DNA of 64,000 nucleotides from Canna indica. Taxonomy: Eukaryota > Streptophyta > Magnoliopsida > Zingiberales > Cannaceae. Shown here piece by piece: positions 50,185 through 64,000 of this stretch. The position numbers and the translations under genes are program-made. Position 1 is the stretch's first letter; each line of letters opens with the position of its first letter. The notes beneath the pieces are model-generated. The model was not told where the DNA came from. It saw only the letters and a program-made list of their open reading frames with translations, and did no database searches. The stretch lies in contig CP136892.1 in the NCBI GenBank assembly GCA_034359265.1, forward strand, positions 83,382,001-83,446,000, read 5' to 3'.

Positions 50185-50482
50185 GTTGACATTTTTCCCT
50201 TGATATCTTTCACCTTCGTTCTCCTTGCCATTTTCCAACCAATCATAGCAGGAATGAAACTCCAAAATTCAATGGTTGACATTTTCTTTTCCTCTCTCTC
50301 GTCTCATTTTCTATAATCTCTCTTATTCCTTCAGCAAACCTTAGACTTCATGAAATCAGTGCACCTAATACTTGTAGGGATGAGGAAAGAGATTCTAAAA
50401 GACAATAAGATACTAGAGTGGTAGGTGTTTCTATTCGTGAAGGTTGGTGGCGATGGTGCACTCACAATGCATTGATTAAGGA

Positions 50483-51072
50483 TGGCAATGATACTCGGTT
50501 AAGCAGGTACTCGCAGATATTTACTCATTTACGAGGATATATGAGGGTTAACATTCTATCTGTGGGGATGTTGTGGATATTTTTTGTATATGTTTAATAT
50601 ATGAGGCATGTACAAATATCGTAGTATATGAATATCATAGTACCCGCTTTTCGCAAATATATGTAACTACAAACATGCGTTGTATATACATATATCACTT
50701 GTATACAATAACAATAGTTATTATGTACTTGTGCGATTTGATAAATCTTGACATGAATAACTTATTGGACTTTGAATATGTTTTATGTGTTCATGCACTC
50801 TTTGTTGTATTTTAAAATTTAATGTGTTAATTGTTTTTTTCTAGAGCTTATATTATTGTTGACATTTATCTTGTTATTATGAGTTTGAATTTCAATACAA
50901 TGTTATAATTTATTTTTTTCAAAATTTCATGAATACCTGTAAATATTTATGGGGATCTATTTTTTCCGTGAAGGATACTCATTTTTGATACCCGTGAGAA
51001 ATTAAGCAAATATGTGTTTCATATGTATATATATATCCTTTGCGGGGCAGATAACATGTAGGCACCCCTTTG
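50483..51072. mobile_element. Possible degenerate hAT-type relic
   Basis: The left side reads AAGGATGGCAATGATACTCGG and the right side GGCACCCCT, which loosely resemble hAT termini, with 'GATACCCG'-type words inside both ends. No target duplication could be matched, so this is tentative. Confidence 0.3.
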
Positions 51073-51457
51073 CTGTTCAGATTTTTTTTGTAAGTTGGAA
51101 TTTATAGTTTTGGATTTGGTAAATTGTTGGGTGTCATCCGAAAAAATTTAAAAAAATGTACGAATATTTTGGAGTAAAAGCGTAAAGCGTATAAATGCAA
51201 TTCATAAATTCACCCTAATATTTCTCTTATTGAGTCAATTGAAACCTAAGTTATGTGATTAGTTGGAATGCTTCCATTATCTATGGATATAATGGAGGTT
51301 CAAAAAAGAAAGACAATGACATATTGACTTGCCATGACCTAACATTTGTAGATGTCATGCAAGTCCATGATGGAATGTGCCTACAAAGTTCCAAATGGAT
51401 TCTTCCAGCCCATGTTCCCTTTACGTGATTGAGAGGTAATTATCTTTTGAAGCATGT

Positions 51458-52335
51458 GAAGCATCGATCACCGACACGAATAAGAAACACTACACATATA
51501 TGAACACGAAGATAAGTTAATTTCAAAATTTTAAGAACACAATATATATAGCATATATATAAATTAATTTTTTTTTTTTTAAATTCAATAATTTATAATT
51601 CAAAAATTTATAATAATATCATGATATTTTTATTGAAATTAAACTTCTAATTTTTAATTTTTTCTATGTCATTTTTAAAATATACAAATCGTTCTATATA
51701 ATTTTTTGTGTCAATACTTATTATTTCTTAGCCACTTTCAAAAGCATGAGACACAATATTTATTGATATCTCTCAATGTTTTTTAAATTAGCATGTCTTA
51801 GTAGAATTAGTCATGTACAACCACACGTAAATAAAAAGTTAAGTAAAATCTCACCATCTTCTTCATCAATCATTGTTGTTATCTTCTTCATTAAAAAATA
51901 TTACTCTCTTCAACTTTGGTTCATCAAGAGAAAGATTGACAACTTCAAGGATTCCATTATCTTCATTAATTGACAACTTATTATTTTCCCTTTATTGTAT
52001 TGTGGAGTTTTCCTTGAAATAAATGAATATTACTATGGATAAATACTAAACTTTATGCACGTTTATGCTCAATCTTGTTCCTTTGAAAGGATCGAATAGA
52101 TAAAAGAGTAGGTGCTCTAATTTTTTCACAACAACAAGAAGATAAAATACTAAATTCTCTTGATTGTTTTATTATTTTTTTTAAAAAATGCATGGTTGAT
52201 CGTGTTCGGGCAAAAAAAAACTTTGACTGATCAAGACACTCTTGGACACGTGTGTCGGACGAGTGTCTTCGTGTGTCGGTGTCCGCGGCGTATCGAACAC
52301 GCGGACACGACAGTCCCACGGAGTGTCCGTGCTTC
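51458..52335 (-). mobile_element. Non-autonomous DNA transposon copy 2, inverted relative to 30599-31417
   Basis: The right end, inverted, reads GAAGCACGGACACTCCGTGG, identical to the start of copy 1. The interior shares TTAAAAAATGCATGG, the AGAGAATTTAGTATTTTATC-type block (inverted here) and a coding relic VVNLSLDEPKLKRVIFF. About 880 bp against about 820 bp for copy 1. It sits about 460 bp upstream of the eS8 start codon. Confidence 0.65.
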
Positions 52336-52695
52336 CTAGTTTGAGGTATAAATCCTGTAGTCCTTGATTGCAGCCGTTGGATTCCAAATGGACGACCCAC
52401 TTTTTGTGCACAGCAGCATCGTCAACGGGTTGTTGGACGTCTTGCCTCAAAAGATAACGGGCCCGGTGACGTACGAGAAAATCCGGGTCCGACCTGCCAA
52501 GTGCCAATCGAGTTGCTAACGCATTTTGACGCGACCCGAGACAGTTTGTGCGATTGGCTCGACTCGTGTTAGGCCTCGAGGGGTGCGTGCGGTAATACTC
52601 TGAATTCCGAGGGGTGGGAATGGTAAGATAATTACGATCGAGGGTAGAAATGTAAGATGGAACAATGTGTAGGGGTTTTGATGTAATACGACCTA

Positions 52696-52704
52696 TTAGG
52701 GTTT
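52696..52704 (-). promoter_or_regulatory. Telo-box in the eS8 promoter
   Basis: TTAGGGTTT, the complement of AAACCCTAA, lies about 100 bp upstream of the eS8 ATG, followed by another TAGGG. Telo-boxes near the start of plant ribosomal protein genes are well known and support growth-linked expression. Confidence 0.7.
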
Positions 52705-52799
52705 TAGGGAAGAAGAATCGCTGTGCGAGGGTTGAGAGCAGGTGCGGCAGAGTTTTGCGAAGGCGGAAATCCAAGTGCGTCGCTCGCCATTCTGCCAAC

Positions 52800-55315
<2,516 letters not shown>

Positions 55316-58161
55316 GTAGAGCTTTCTTCATTTCTTTTCCTTTAGTTTCACCAGGGATCATTTCTGAACTTGCCTAGTTATTTGGGTTTCCAGAGTTTTT
55401 AGTAATTTGTGGCTGTCCCACATTTTTACAAAATCCTATTCTTAATGGATGACAATAAGTACTGTCAATTTTGGTCATTATATCATCAACTTAGTTTTTG
55501 TTGCAGAGTTCTCATTGTGATACAAGAAATTTATTTTCTACAGTGAAAATTGCATGGTAATTTTTTGTTAAGTTTATTAATCAAATAAAATTGTTCACTT
55601 ACTAGATTGATGAATAAGAGTGCTTTGCACCAATGTAGTAATATCTTCTTTTTGAGAAGGTGATCAAATTGGCCACAGGGCTATACAATTGGATTGCCTT
55701 TGTGAGGAGTTTAAAATTTGGATTTCATCAAGTCCCCCTATTTGGAAATAATCCTTGTAAGAGATTTCTATGGTACTGGTTATGTTAGATTAACAAAGTA
55801 GTTTATATGTTTTTGCAAAAAAATAGAAAAATATTGACATAAAAGTTTTCTTTATTTATGGTTAATTGTACATATCTTCGTTCATCCAAAATATTTTGAA
55901 CTCTTAAAAATTCAGTTAGCATCCTTCAAAAATCATATAAAATAATTTTTCTTAATAGAACAATATATTCACTAACGAAATGTTCATGTCATCCATCATT
56001 TGATATTATAGACTAAAATTTACATAATCTCTTCTAACTTAATACTAAGACAAATTAAAAAAAAAAAGTGTGCAATATAAAGTCAATAAAATGAGGTAAT
56101 TTTTATATATAAAAATTATCTAATTTTTGATATGAGGTCACAAATTATATGAAAATTTTAATCCTTAAATATATACTTAAAAAAATATTTTTAATGATTT
56201 CAAAAAGTGCTAATTGGAATTTTAAGGAAGTTCCAAATATTTTAATATAACAAAATATACTGATCAAGTTAGTCACAAATATTACTGTAATTAATCTTTA
56301 GAAGGGATGATGATGTGATCTATTAACACACAAGACCATTCTTTTTATTGCCATGTCCTTATCGCCGATCAGCCATCACCAAATTTGTATCTTTACTCCA
56401 TGGATTGTGTTTGATTTTGACACAGAATAATTGTTGTGAATTTAAGCAGAAAACATCAAATGTGAGCAGATCCTTGTGTGAGTCATTTTCCAATGTTAAA
56501 TCTCCCCCATCATTATGCTCTAAAAGCTATCTTAATCAATTCCTAGTACCTTAATCACCTTATAATAACAAGCACCTTAAGATTAAATGTCTGCCAAACA
56601 TATTGACATGACACAAGTTGATTGGGTGAGAGTGACATTTCAATTGGCCAGTTGGCTGACAGTGATATCTGAACCCTAAAGATATTGAAATTTTAGCTTT
56701 GCTTACCTTTGATAGGGACATGATGGTTTCATGTGCAATTTAATAGGAGGGTCTCATAGATAGAGTAATTGATTACTATAAAAGCATAAGAAAATCTAAG
56801 TTCTTGCCAGTTTCCTTAATCTTATTGGCAAGGCATGTCTAACATAGCCTGGTTCCTGTTGATCTTGTAGAGGAAGTTTCAGATTTCCTTCTTCTAGTAG
56901 GGAGGCCTAAATTTCCCTAAAGATACATGTTGTTCCATCAAAATAAGAATGATCATGGATCCATTTTGTTCATATATTGGTGACTATTCCATTGCTTAAC
57001 CTGAGATCCTGTTGTTTATCTAAATATAATATATTTGTTTGAGTACTCATGCTGAAATACTCACCAATTGACTTTTATAGTATTTATTTATCTTTTTTCT
57101 TTTTCCAAACTGCTTTTACTCTTTAAAGTGAAGAACATGCTCAAAGTAAATCTCCATTTTACAGAACAATTTAGAGTCACACAGTCCTTAATAGCTTAAT
57201 GTAAAGGTGGTAACCTTTTCAAGATGCTCACCTTCTAACTTTTTCCCTCTGAAGTGATTTCATTTACTTATTGCTTTGGTATGGATAAGATGTTGAGGGC
57301 TAGTCAACTATTGGAGTGGATCAGCTGAAGCAGTGTCCTGTCCTCTCCTGCTGAATGCTGACATGGAATTCCATTGCCGACGGTGCACTCTCATTTGGGG
57401 CCTTCTTCCAAAAGGACAGTGAGGGAAGGAGTCTGTCTTGTCAAAGAGGGGCCCTGGATTTCCCACCATGAATGCAATTATCTGGCTTTATTCTTGCTTT
57501 TTATGTTTCAAAAAGATATATTGATATAATCTACACCTTTTCTTCATTCAGTGAACTGTAAAAAGCTGTGTTGAAATGGACTTCTGAAGAGGGACTTCTC
57601 AGCTAGATCGATCCTTGTCAAGCTTGAAAAGGTTTGTAACATGGTGATTTTGATGCTATTCTTCTCCTGACAGATCAGTCTAGCTTTGACATCACTGAGT
57701 ACAACCTAATGAATAATGGAGGAATAAAGAAGGGCTGTCAAAGTTTATATTTCCATAGTTTGGTGTCTGATACACAGATTCTATAGCAATGACTCCAAAT
57801 GGCAAATGCAATTCAAGAAGAAAGAAGAGAGAGAGAGAACATACAAACATGAAAACTCCATTAATTTATTATCAGTAACACTCTTGACAGTACATATTGA
57901 CATCTCAATACTGAATTATTGCACTAACTTGCTTTAACTTCTGAACAAATTTGTGCTCTAAAATTCTGTAGTGCTGTCTTACAGCAATATCTAAATTATA
58001 TACGGAGGCCCCTCTTTTACTCTGATAACTGATATCACGTAGTTAGAGTTCAATTTTCATCTGACTAGAATGCATTTGGCCTGCATCAGACAAAGATATA
58101 TCAGATTTTAATCAGTTCATCAGATTGTAAAGCTGACAAATCGAGCCATTGTTGTTCTATC
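55316..58161. other. Convergent intergenic region, eS8 / bHLH
   Basis: 2.8 kb between two 3' ends. AT-rich with scattered short frames. No gene, RNA or transposon ends that I can support. Confidence 0.5.
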
Positions 58162-60167
58162 TTACTTACTATGGACAATTTGGGGTGAGAATTCGGTCTG
58201 CGGGTTCGGACCGAAGCGAAGATGAGCAACACTCTGCAGCTCATCCCCCCAAAAGTTCCCCAGCTGAGAGAAATTTAGCATTTTTCACATCACTTAAGGT
58301 AATTTTCTTGAATTTGCAGATGCTCATACCGAAATGGCTACACTGATTACCTGAGAAGTAGCATCGGCATATCCATCTGCAGGAGCCAGAGACTGGCTCA
58401 AGAAAGATTCTAATGAATTCAAGGAGTGATGTGCTTCGGGACCGGATGTCACAATGCTCTGAAGAGTGTTGTTGCTTTGAGGCTGCTGAGCATATGACAG
58501 CGCCGTGCTCATAGTTTCTGCCGGATAAACCGGATACATCTGAATTTACAGACAGAAACCAGCTTATTTAGGACTTGAAACTCTTGAGCTGATGAGTAGA
58601 GATTACAAAAGCTTACATCTTTTAGGAGGAGACTTTCCATGTTAAAATCTAGCTGAGGGCTCATGGTGGACAGCTTCATGGATAGGAACTGAAACCAGAA
58701 AAGTTGGAATTGGGATGACCCAGCTCAGATTACAAATGGGTGAAGAATTTATCCATTCACAATGTTGATACCTCGACTTGCCGCTGAAGTGACTGCACAT
58801 AGTTAATGATCTCATCGAGCATGACAGCCTTGCCAGTTATCTGCAGTTCCAGATTTGTCCCAAAGGAAATAATGTGAGCTATGATGATATATGAGATCTT
58901 TGAAGCTTGCAAGAGGAGAAGGTTTACCTTGTTGCAACCAGGCACGAGATCTTGCAGGAACTTCATCCTCTTGCTAATCTTCTCTCTTCTAACCTGGTGA
59001 AGGAAGCCATTTCTGGAATTGAAACCAGGAAATTGCGAAGCAAAGAGCAAGAAATGGAGATGACCATTGATCCAATGTTCTTACTCTCTCCGCGAGGCTG
59101 TGAGCATCAGTGGCTTGTCCTCTTCTCGCCCTTACGTGGATGTAGTCCTTTGGAGGCTCCGAGAGCTTGGCGTCGCCATCATCCTTGCCCTCTTCTTGGT
59201 CGGGATTTCCATTCTGCTCCATCTTAGTCTTGCTTGTGGGATTCTTTTTGGCACCATTTCTATCGGCTGGTTTGCATCGCTTTGTATCGGAATTGTCCTC
59301 CTTTGCCATCTGCATTTGGAAAGATCTTTATCTTTGTAAGGGTGGAGGAGAGAATTCAGATAAAGATTGGGGAAAGGAAGAGAATTAGTTCAATCATACG
59401 TTAGTTGATGAAGATGCCTCCTTTCCTTTGCGCTTTGCAGCTGCCTTTCTTTTACCTGCATTGCTGTCGGAGATGCCTCTCAGGGTCACGGACGATGCCT
59501 CCGCCGTCATCCTGTCGGGAAGCAATGAGTCTTCCTGTCCATTGCCGAGCTCGGAGGCCTCCGGCGTCGAAGATTCGCCAAATTTGGACCTCATTTCCAT
59601 ATCCAGTTTGGCAGAACCCGGCCTCCCAACTTCATTTGGAATTCCTATCCGAGACCCAATGATCGGAACCCCCGAATGATTTCCAGTCTCCGGGAGCCCG
59701 AATTGGGCTGCGAAACCCAATTCGGCCGAGAATGGCCCGAGACGAGCGGCTCCCGGCATTCGATTCACCAGCACCGGAAGCCCTCCTGTGCTCGCCTGCC
59801 GATGATCCATCACGGAAAGATTGAGTTTTGGAGGCGAATTCAGAGGGCTGCTGTAACAAGAAGAGTCCGCGATACTCTGTCGAGAGCTCCGCGAGATCTC
59901 GCCGTCGTCGCAAATGCTCCCCAACCGGCCGACGAGCTCTCTAAAGACGGCGCCTTCGGCGGGGGCCGGCGGGTTGGAGGACGGCGAAGAGACGAGCGAG
60001 CTGAGCGCTGACTCGAACTCAGCAACGTTGGTCATCTGCTGCTTCCAATTGAGGTTGCGGAAGCAGTGCGGCAACTGGCCGCCGCTGCCGGAGCCTGAAT
60101 GCCACTCCGGCGGTAGCTTGACGTCGGCAGGCTGCCATTTGAGGTCCCAAACTTCCTCCTTTTCCAT
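58162..60167 (-). CDS. bHLH transcription factor (subfamily XII, bHLH62/CIB-like), 496 aa, 7 exons
   Basis: Exons (minus): 59400-60167, 59085-59309, 58928-58993, 58772-58840, 58617-58688, 58351-58539, 58162-58263. GT-AG, in frame. The DNA-binding domain covers about residues 314-380: [20 protein letters not shown], then [41 protein letters not shown]326, E330 and R334 give the H-E-R set expected for E-box/G-box (CACGTG) binding. The N terminus ([11 protein letters not shown]) and the C-terminal [12 protein letters not shown] segment are typical of this plant group, whose members act in growth, light and flowering control. A bipartite basic stretch ([14 protein letters not shown]) before the domain could be the nuclear signal. 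The last exon reads through a 34-codon end unlike the usual short 'VVQMG' tail. Confidence 0.95.
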
Positions 60168-60270
60168 TCTACGTGCTGCAACTGCTCACAAAATTGCAAA
60201 GCAAGGATTTTTATGTGAGAATTCGGCCGGGAAAGGTCCCTTTGAAGAGAAGAAGAAGAAGAAGGCAGTA

Positions 60271-60288
60271 GAGAGAGAGAGAGAGAGA
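60271..60288. repeat. (GA)n microsatellite, CT-rich on the sense strand of the bHLH leader
   Basis: GAGAGA run of nine units, giving a CT-rich 5' leader on the minus strand about 105-120 nt before the bHLH start codon. Confidence 0.9.
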
Positions 60289-60340
60289 AGAAAGAAGGAT
60301 TTCAACTTCAACTCACAACTTCTGGTCTCAATGCAGGTGG

Positions 60341-60346
60341 TTTATA
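60341..60346 (-). promoter_or_regulatory. TATA box candidate for the bHLH gene
   Basis: On the minus strand CCAAGTATAAACCACC contains TATAAA, about 175 nt upstream of the ATG. A start site near 60310 would give a CT-rich leader with no upstream ATG that I can see. Confidence 0.5.
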
Positions 60347-60359
60347 CTTGGAGAGAAAA

Positions 60360-62039
60360 ATAAAATTTAGCTGAATTATTTAGGAAATATTTTGAAGATA
60401 AGTGAAGAATCAATGAATAAGGATAATTAAATTTATAACTTAGATATTAAAAAAAAAGAATCTTGTTTATTGTTTATTATGTTTTTTGACTTGACATCTT
60501 AGCATTCCTCTGTTTTCATTTATTCATTTTGAAATAAATATATGAAAAGAGAATTATATTGAAGTTGCATTATGTGAACTATAATTACAATTATCTAGTT
60601 ATGAAAAATTGAATATAAAAAAATGGAAAGTAAATGAGATTTTTTTTTTTAAAGGAATATTCTTGAATAAAATTAATCTTTAACATTTATAATAGGATCA
60701 ATTGACCAAAGTTAGTAAATATATTATGGATAATATTGTATCAGATTGGGCTTGGATTTTTGCTTACAAACCACATGCTACTACTAGTGGGGGGGGGGGG
60801 GGGGGGGGGGGGCATATATACTATAAAGCACTTCACATGATTAGAATTTAGAAGTGGGCTTACCACCACCAATCCCCTTCTTTCCCACCTCCTCAATTAA
60901 TCAAGTTTACTTGCTTATAATAAATAAGTTCATTTCACAAACCTCATCCAACTTGCTCCTTAAACTACTTATTTGGTGAGTAAATATACCTCAATTTGGT
61001 GAAATTTAATCCCTTGTCCAATCCATGGGTCACAAGCATTGCTTTTATTTTTGGATTAAATTTTAGATAGAACATGCCAACTAGTTCAATGGTGTTTAAT
61101 GCCTCCTAAGCGCACTTAAGTTTCGTCGGATTTGGAGGACGGATATGATTTGAGAAATTCATCTATTAGGTCAGGCGTTGGATTTCAAAAGGGATGAATA
61201 TAATCAAATTTAATTTTGGTTAAACATTTATAGTGAGATATAGATATCTCGAGAAGGATGTGAAAATTGAAACCTAGAGAATTGCTAGGAATTTAAGAAA
61301 AAACATGTTTTTTCAAGAAGAAAAAAATTAATATTTGATTTTTTTAATATTTGATATCCTATATTATATACACTCAACATTGTTTTTCTAGTTACGAAAA
61401 TGAATTTTCAAAAGGTCTCCTGTAGTTGTATCGAGAAAGTAGTGTTTACGTATTTTTCATGAATTCATATTTACGATAGAAAATTCAGAAAATTTTAATT
61501 CAATTTTAAGTGGACATTATAAAAAAATTTACATTATTGTATTAAATCTAATTTCATAAATTTTAAAATAAAATGTTGGCCATACTAAAGTTAAGCATTA
61601 AATTATTAATATCTAGCTTCCTTATTTTGTAGTCTAAATAAACACATGATAGAATATAGGAGTTTTATCCAACATAATTTTTTATCCCGACTAATCCAAT
61701 TGAATTCTTATCGGACTAAAGTCATATTCCGCGACACAAACGAGTTATAAGTATTTCACATCGCAATTCTTTGAGACAAAAGTAAATCAAATATAAAATA
61801 AAATAGTGGTCGAATTGCTTGGTCCAATATAATTATTAGCATAGAGTTAGATGAAAGCATCCAATGAGAAAAGAGAAAGAGGACCACCAAGCGTCTAAAT
61901 CCATTGGTACCTTGATTTGGCTCAAATGAGTCATTCATTTGTTTGATATATATATATATATAATTTTAAAAATAATATATTTATTATGAATATTAGTTTT
62001 CATACTCAAAGGCTCAAAGCTTAATTTTAATAACTTTAA
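60360..62039. other. Intergenic spacer upstream of the bHLH gene
   Basis: AT-rich, no supported genes. It includes the poly-G run at 60789. Confidence 0.5.
60789..60812. repeat. Run of 24 consecutive G
   Basis: An uninterrupted G homopolymer in otherwise AT-rich spacer, after CTACTAGT. It may form quadruplex DNA. The exact length is prone to sequencing error. Confidence 0.9.
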
Positions 62040-62253
62040 GAGCATATTTACTTCATAGGATAAAAAATAATATAATAAATAATAAATTAATATTCATTAT
62101 TTATTTAGTACATGAATTATAAGAAAATATGAATAGAAAAAATATAAAATTAATATTATATCTGATGTACATCGAATTTAAAAAATTTATATTCAATCAT
62201 CTTTCGGTTATTATCCCATCCAATTTATCATATCTAATAAAGTAAACATATAG
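62040..62253 (-). mobile_element. PIF/Harbinger-like MITE copy B, 214 bp
   Basis: The ends GAGCATATTTACTTCATAGG and, inverted, CTATATGTTTACTTTATTAG are flanked by TAA (62037-62039, 62254-62256). The interior TGATGTACATCGAATTTAAA is the inverse of the block in copy A (48386-48588), so the two copies lie in opposite orientation. Confidence 0.75.
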
Positions 62254-62256
62254 TAA

Positions 62257-64000
62257 GTACCTTCATAAGTTAGATTTGAGTACTAGAGAATCTACTTATG
62301 CTAGGATTGTAATCCAAATAAATTTTAGGATACTTAATCCCTTGTCATCATCCCTCTACTTATCATTTTTTAAGCCAATTAAGTAAACATGAAGCAAGTT
62401 GATTACGTGAAGAAGAATCATGTTGTGAAATAAAAAGAAGGGCAAAAGGTAGGAATGACCAAAGAACAAATTTGTATGGTGGCACGTGCAAGGCATACGG
62501 ATTAATTTGCCCTACCCAATTGAGAGTGACCTAGATTCTAATCCTCTTCAAATCTAGTGTTTCCCCTCCTCACCTCTCCCATCTTTTTCCTAAAACCCTC
62601 CCACTTCTTCAAGGGCCCACCCCCAAGGGTCCTTTTTTTTGTTGTATATTGCTATTATTTCTTAAATAAAAGTATTAGTTCATTTTAGGTTTAACCAATC
62701 AAGTACTTGTCAATGATTAATTCCAAAAAAAGAAGTATATAATTAGTGGAGTTGTGAAATCCATATGATGAAGTTTGGATTATGTAATTGGACATTGATG
62801 TTGTTCCTCATGTTGTACTAATTATAATTTTAATATTGAATTTCTTTAATATTAATTTTTTTATCATGAGAAAATTGATGAATCTATCACAAATTATAAA
62901 TTAATTAACAAATATATCATAATATTTTATTTATACCTAATCTATCCTAATTTTTTGAGTTCATATTAATTATATTCCACCGTCAAATGTATACTAATAT
63001 AAATGCTATTTTCTAATATGAAAATATAATTTTAATTTTATTAATATTTGTCACTTGAGCATATGTTAGCATATATATTAATAAAAAAATTTAAAAATTA
63101 ACCTTAGTATTTGAGAATAGGATAGGAGGAATGGGTATTTATGATTTTTTTTTATAAAAATTATTAATATATTAATAATGCACACATTTGCTTATGTGGC
63201 AAACCTTAGTAATAAAAGAAATATTTTTTTGATGCTAACTAGACTAACGTGATTAACATACATTTCATAGTGAGATATAATTGATATGAATTTAAAAATT
63301 TAGGACAGATTAAATGTAAATAAAAATACGAGATAGATTTGTTAATTAATTTATAGTTTGTGATTGATTCATTTTTTTTTTTATTATTAAAAATATAAGT
63401 TTTTTATTTTTTAGAAAAAAAATTAATTGTGCCTCCAGCTAAGCAAGGAGTGTATATCAATCTCTCATAATTTCTTTATGTATATATATATGAGAAATCT
63501 CCTTACAATTGACCTTTCATGCTTGATTTCATGATGATGAAATCAACTACACTTGTGATTCTGAATTCTGATTTAACCTGATGCAGAAAATAAATTTATA
63601 TATCTTGTCCTTTTTTCTCAGCCAAATTCTTGACAGTGAGAACTTAATTTGTCATCTAATTAAGTGATAGTGACTACATAATTTATAGAACAATTGTCTT
63701 CCTTTGTGTAGGTTTTGCTTTTATTAGGTTTGGCTAATTGTACAAGATATGCTGTCATTATCTTGGAGAAAATGTTTTGGGGAAAAGAAATATTATTATC
63801 ATCATCCAATAATTAATGATTTATTAAACATCATATTGGAAATCTATTTTTTTTGTTTTATAAAGTAGTCATTGAATTATTATTCACTTTAAAAAGTTGG
63901 ATCCAGCTGACTAATATTTCTTCAATTCCTCACCAAATTTCTCATCATGGCAATTTTTATCCTTCTTTAAAAGAAAGGTGGGTTTCAAAATTGCTTGTCT
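62257..64000. other. AT-rich terminal spacer
   Basis: No gene or RNA feature can be supported up to the window end. Long A/T tracts and a short (TA)n run at about 63481. Confidence 0.5.

Noticed and set aside
59914..60363. 149-codon plus-strand frame upstream of the bHLH gene
   Set aside because: It is antisense to bHLH exon 1 and its leader, and low in complexity.

Overview
The window is plant nuclear DNA. The evidence is spliced genes with GT-AG introns, plant-specific families (a U-box/ARM ubiquitin ligase, a subfamily XII bHLH factor, a KNL2 centromere protein), nested class II transposons, a LINE remnant and decayed plastid DNA insertions. AT-rich spacers and gene structures fit a flowering plant. 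A monocot, perhaps Zingiberales-like, is my impression, but the sequence alone does not prove it.

Layout: (1) 1-11.6 kb is a nested transposon block. A hAT element (1515-11551) with an 8-bp target duplication carries a broken BED/hAT transposase. Exactly behind that gene's stop codon sits a 7.2-kb CACTA element (3826-11030) with an uninterrupted 1163-aa TNP2 transposase and a second, spliced transposase-like gene. (2) 11.8-13.2 kb: pirin-like gene, minus strand, 7 exons. (3) 15.4-26.1 kb: a 14-exon minus-strand gene joining a class-3 lipase domain to a P-loop NTPase domain. (4) 28.0-30.0 kb: ribosomal protein eL32, minus. (5) 30.6-34.8 kb: repeats, including a hAT element nested in a Harbinger-like element and a LINE 3' end. 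(6) 35.2-42.7 kb: KNL2 (SANTA domain, CENP-A loading), plus strand, with a recent 1-kb tandem duplication that doubles its two CENPC-k-like exons. (7) 43.9-46.9 kb: U-box/ARM E3 ligase, minus. (8) 47.4-52.3 kb: plastid-derived 16S rRNA and tRNA-Ser relics plus several small DNA transposons. (9) 52.8-55.3 kb: ribosomal protein eS8, plus. (10) 58.2-60.2 kb: bHLH transcription factor, minus. (11) 60.4-64.0 kb: AT-rich spacer with a 24-nt G run and a MITE.

The host genes are unrelated single-copy loci with no operon logic. Exon models were built by hand from splice sites. Pirin, lipase, eL32, KNL2, U-box, eS8 and bHLH all close in frame from start to stop (300, 1043, 133, 909, 474, 224 and 496 aa). 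The most interesting signals are the duplicated CENPC-k-like exon pair in KNL2, the intact-looking CACTA element inserted at the hAT stop codon, a long inverted repeat upstream of the CACTA transposase, and flank-derived filler at a hAT end.
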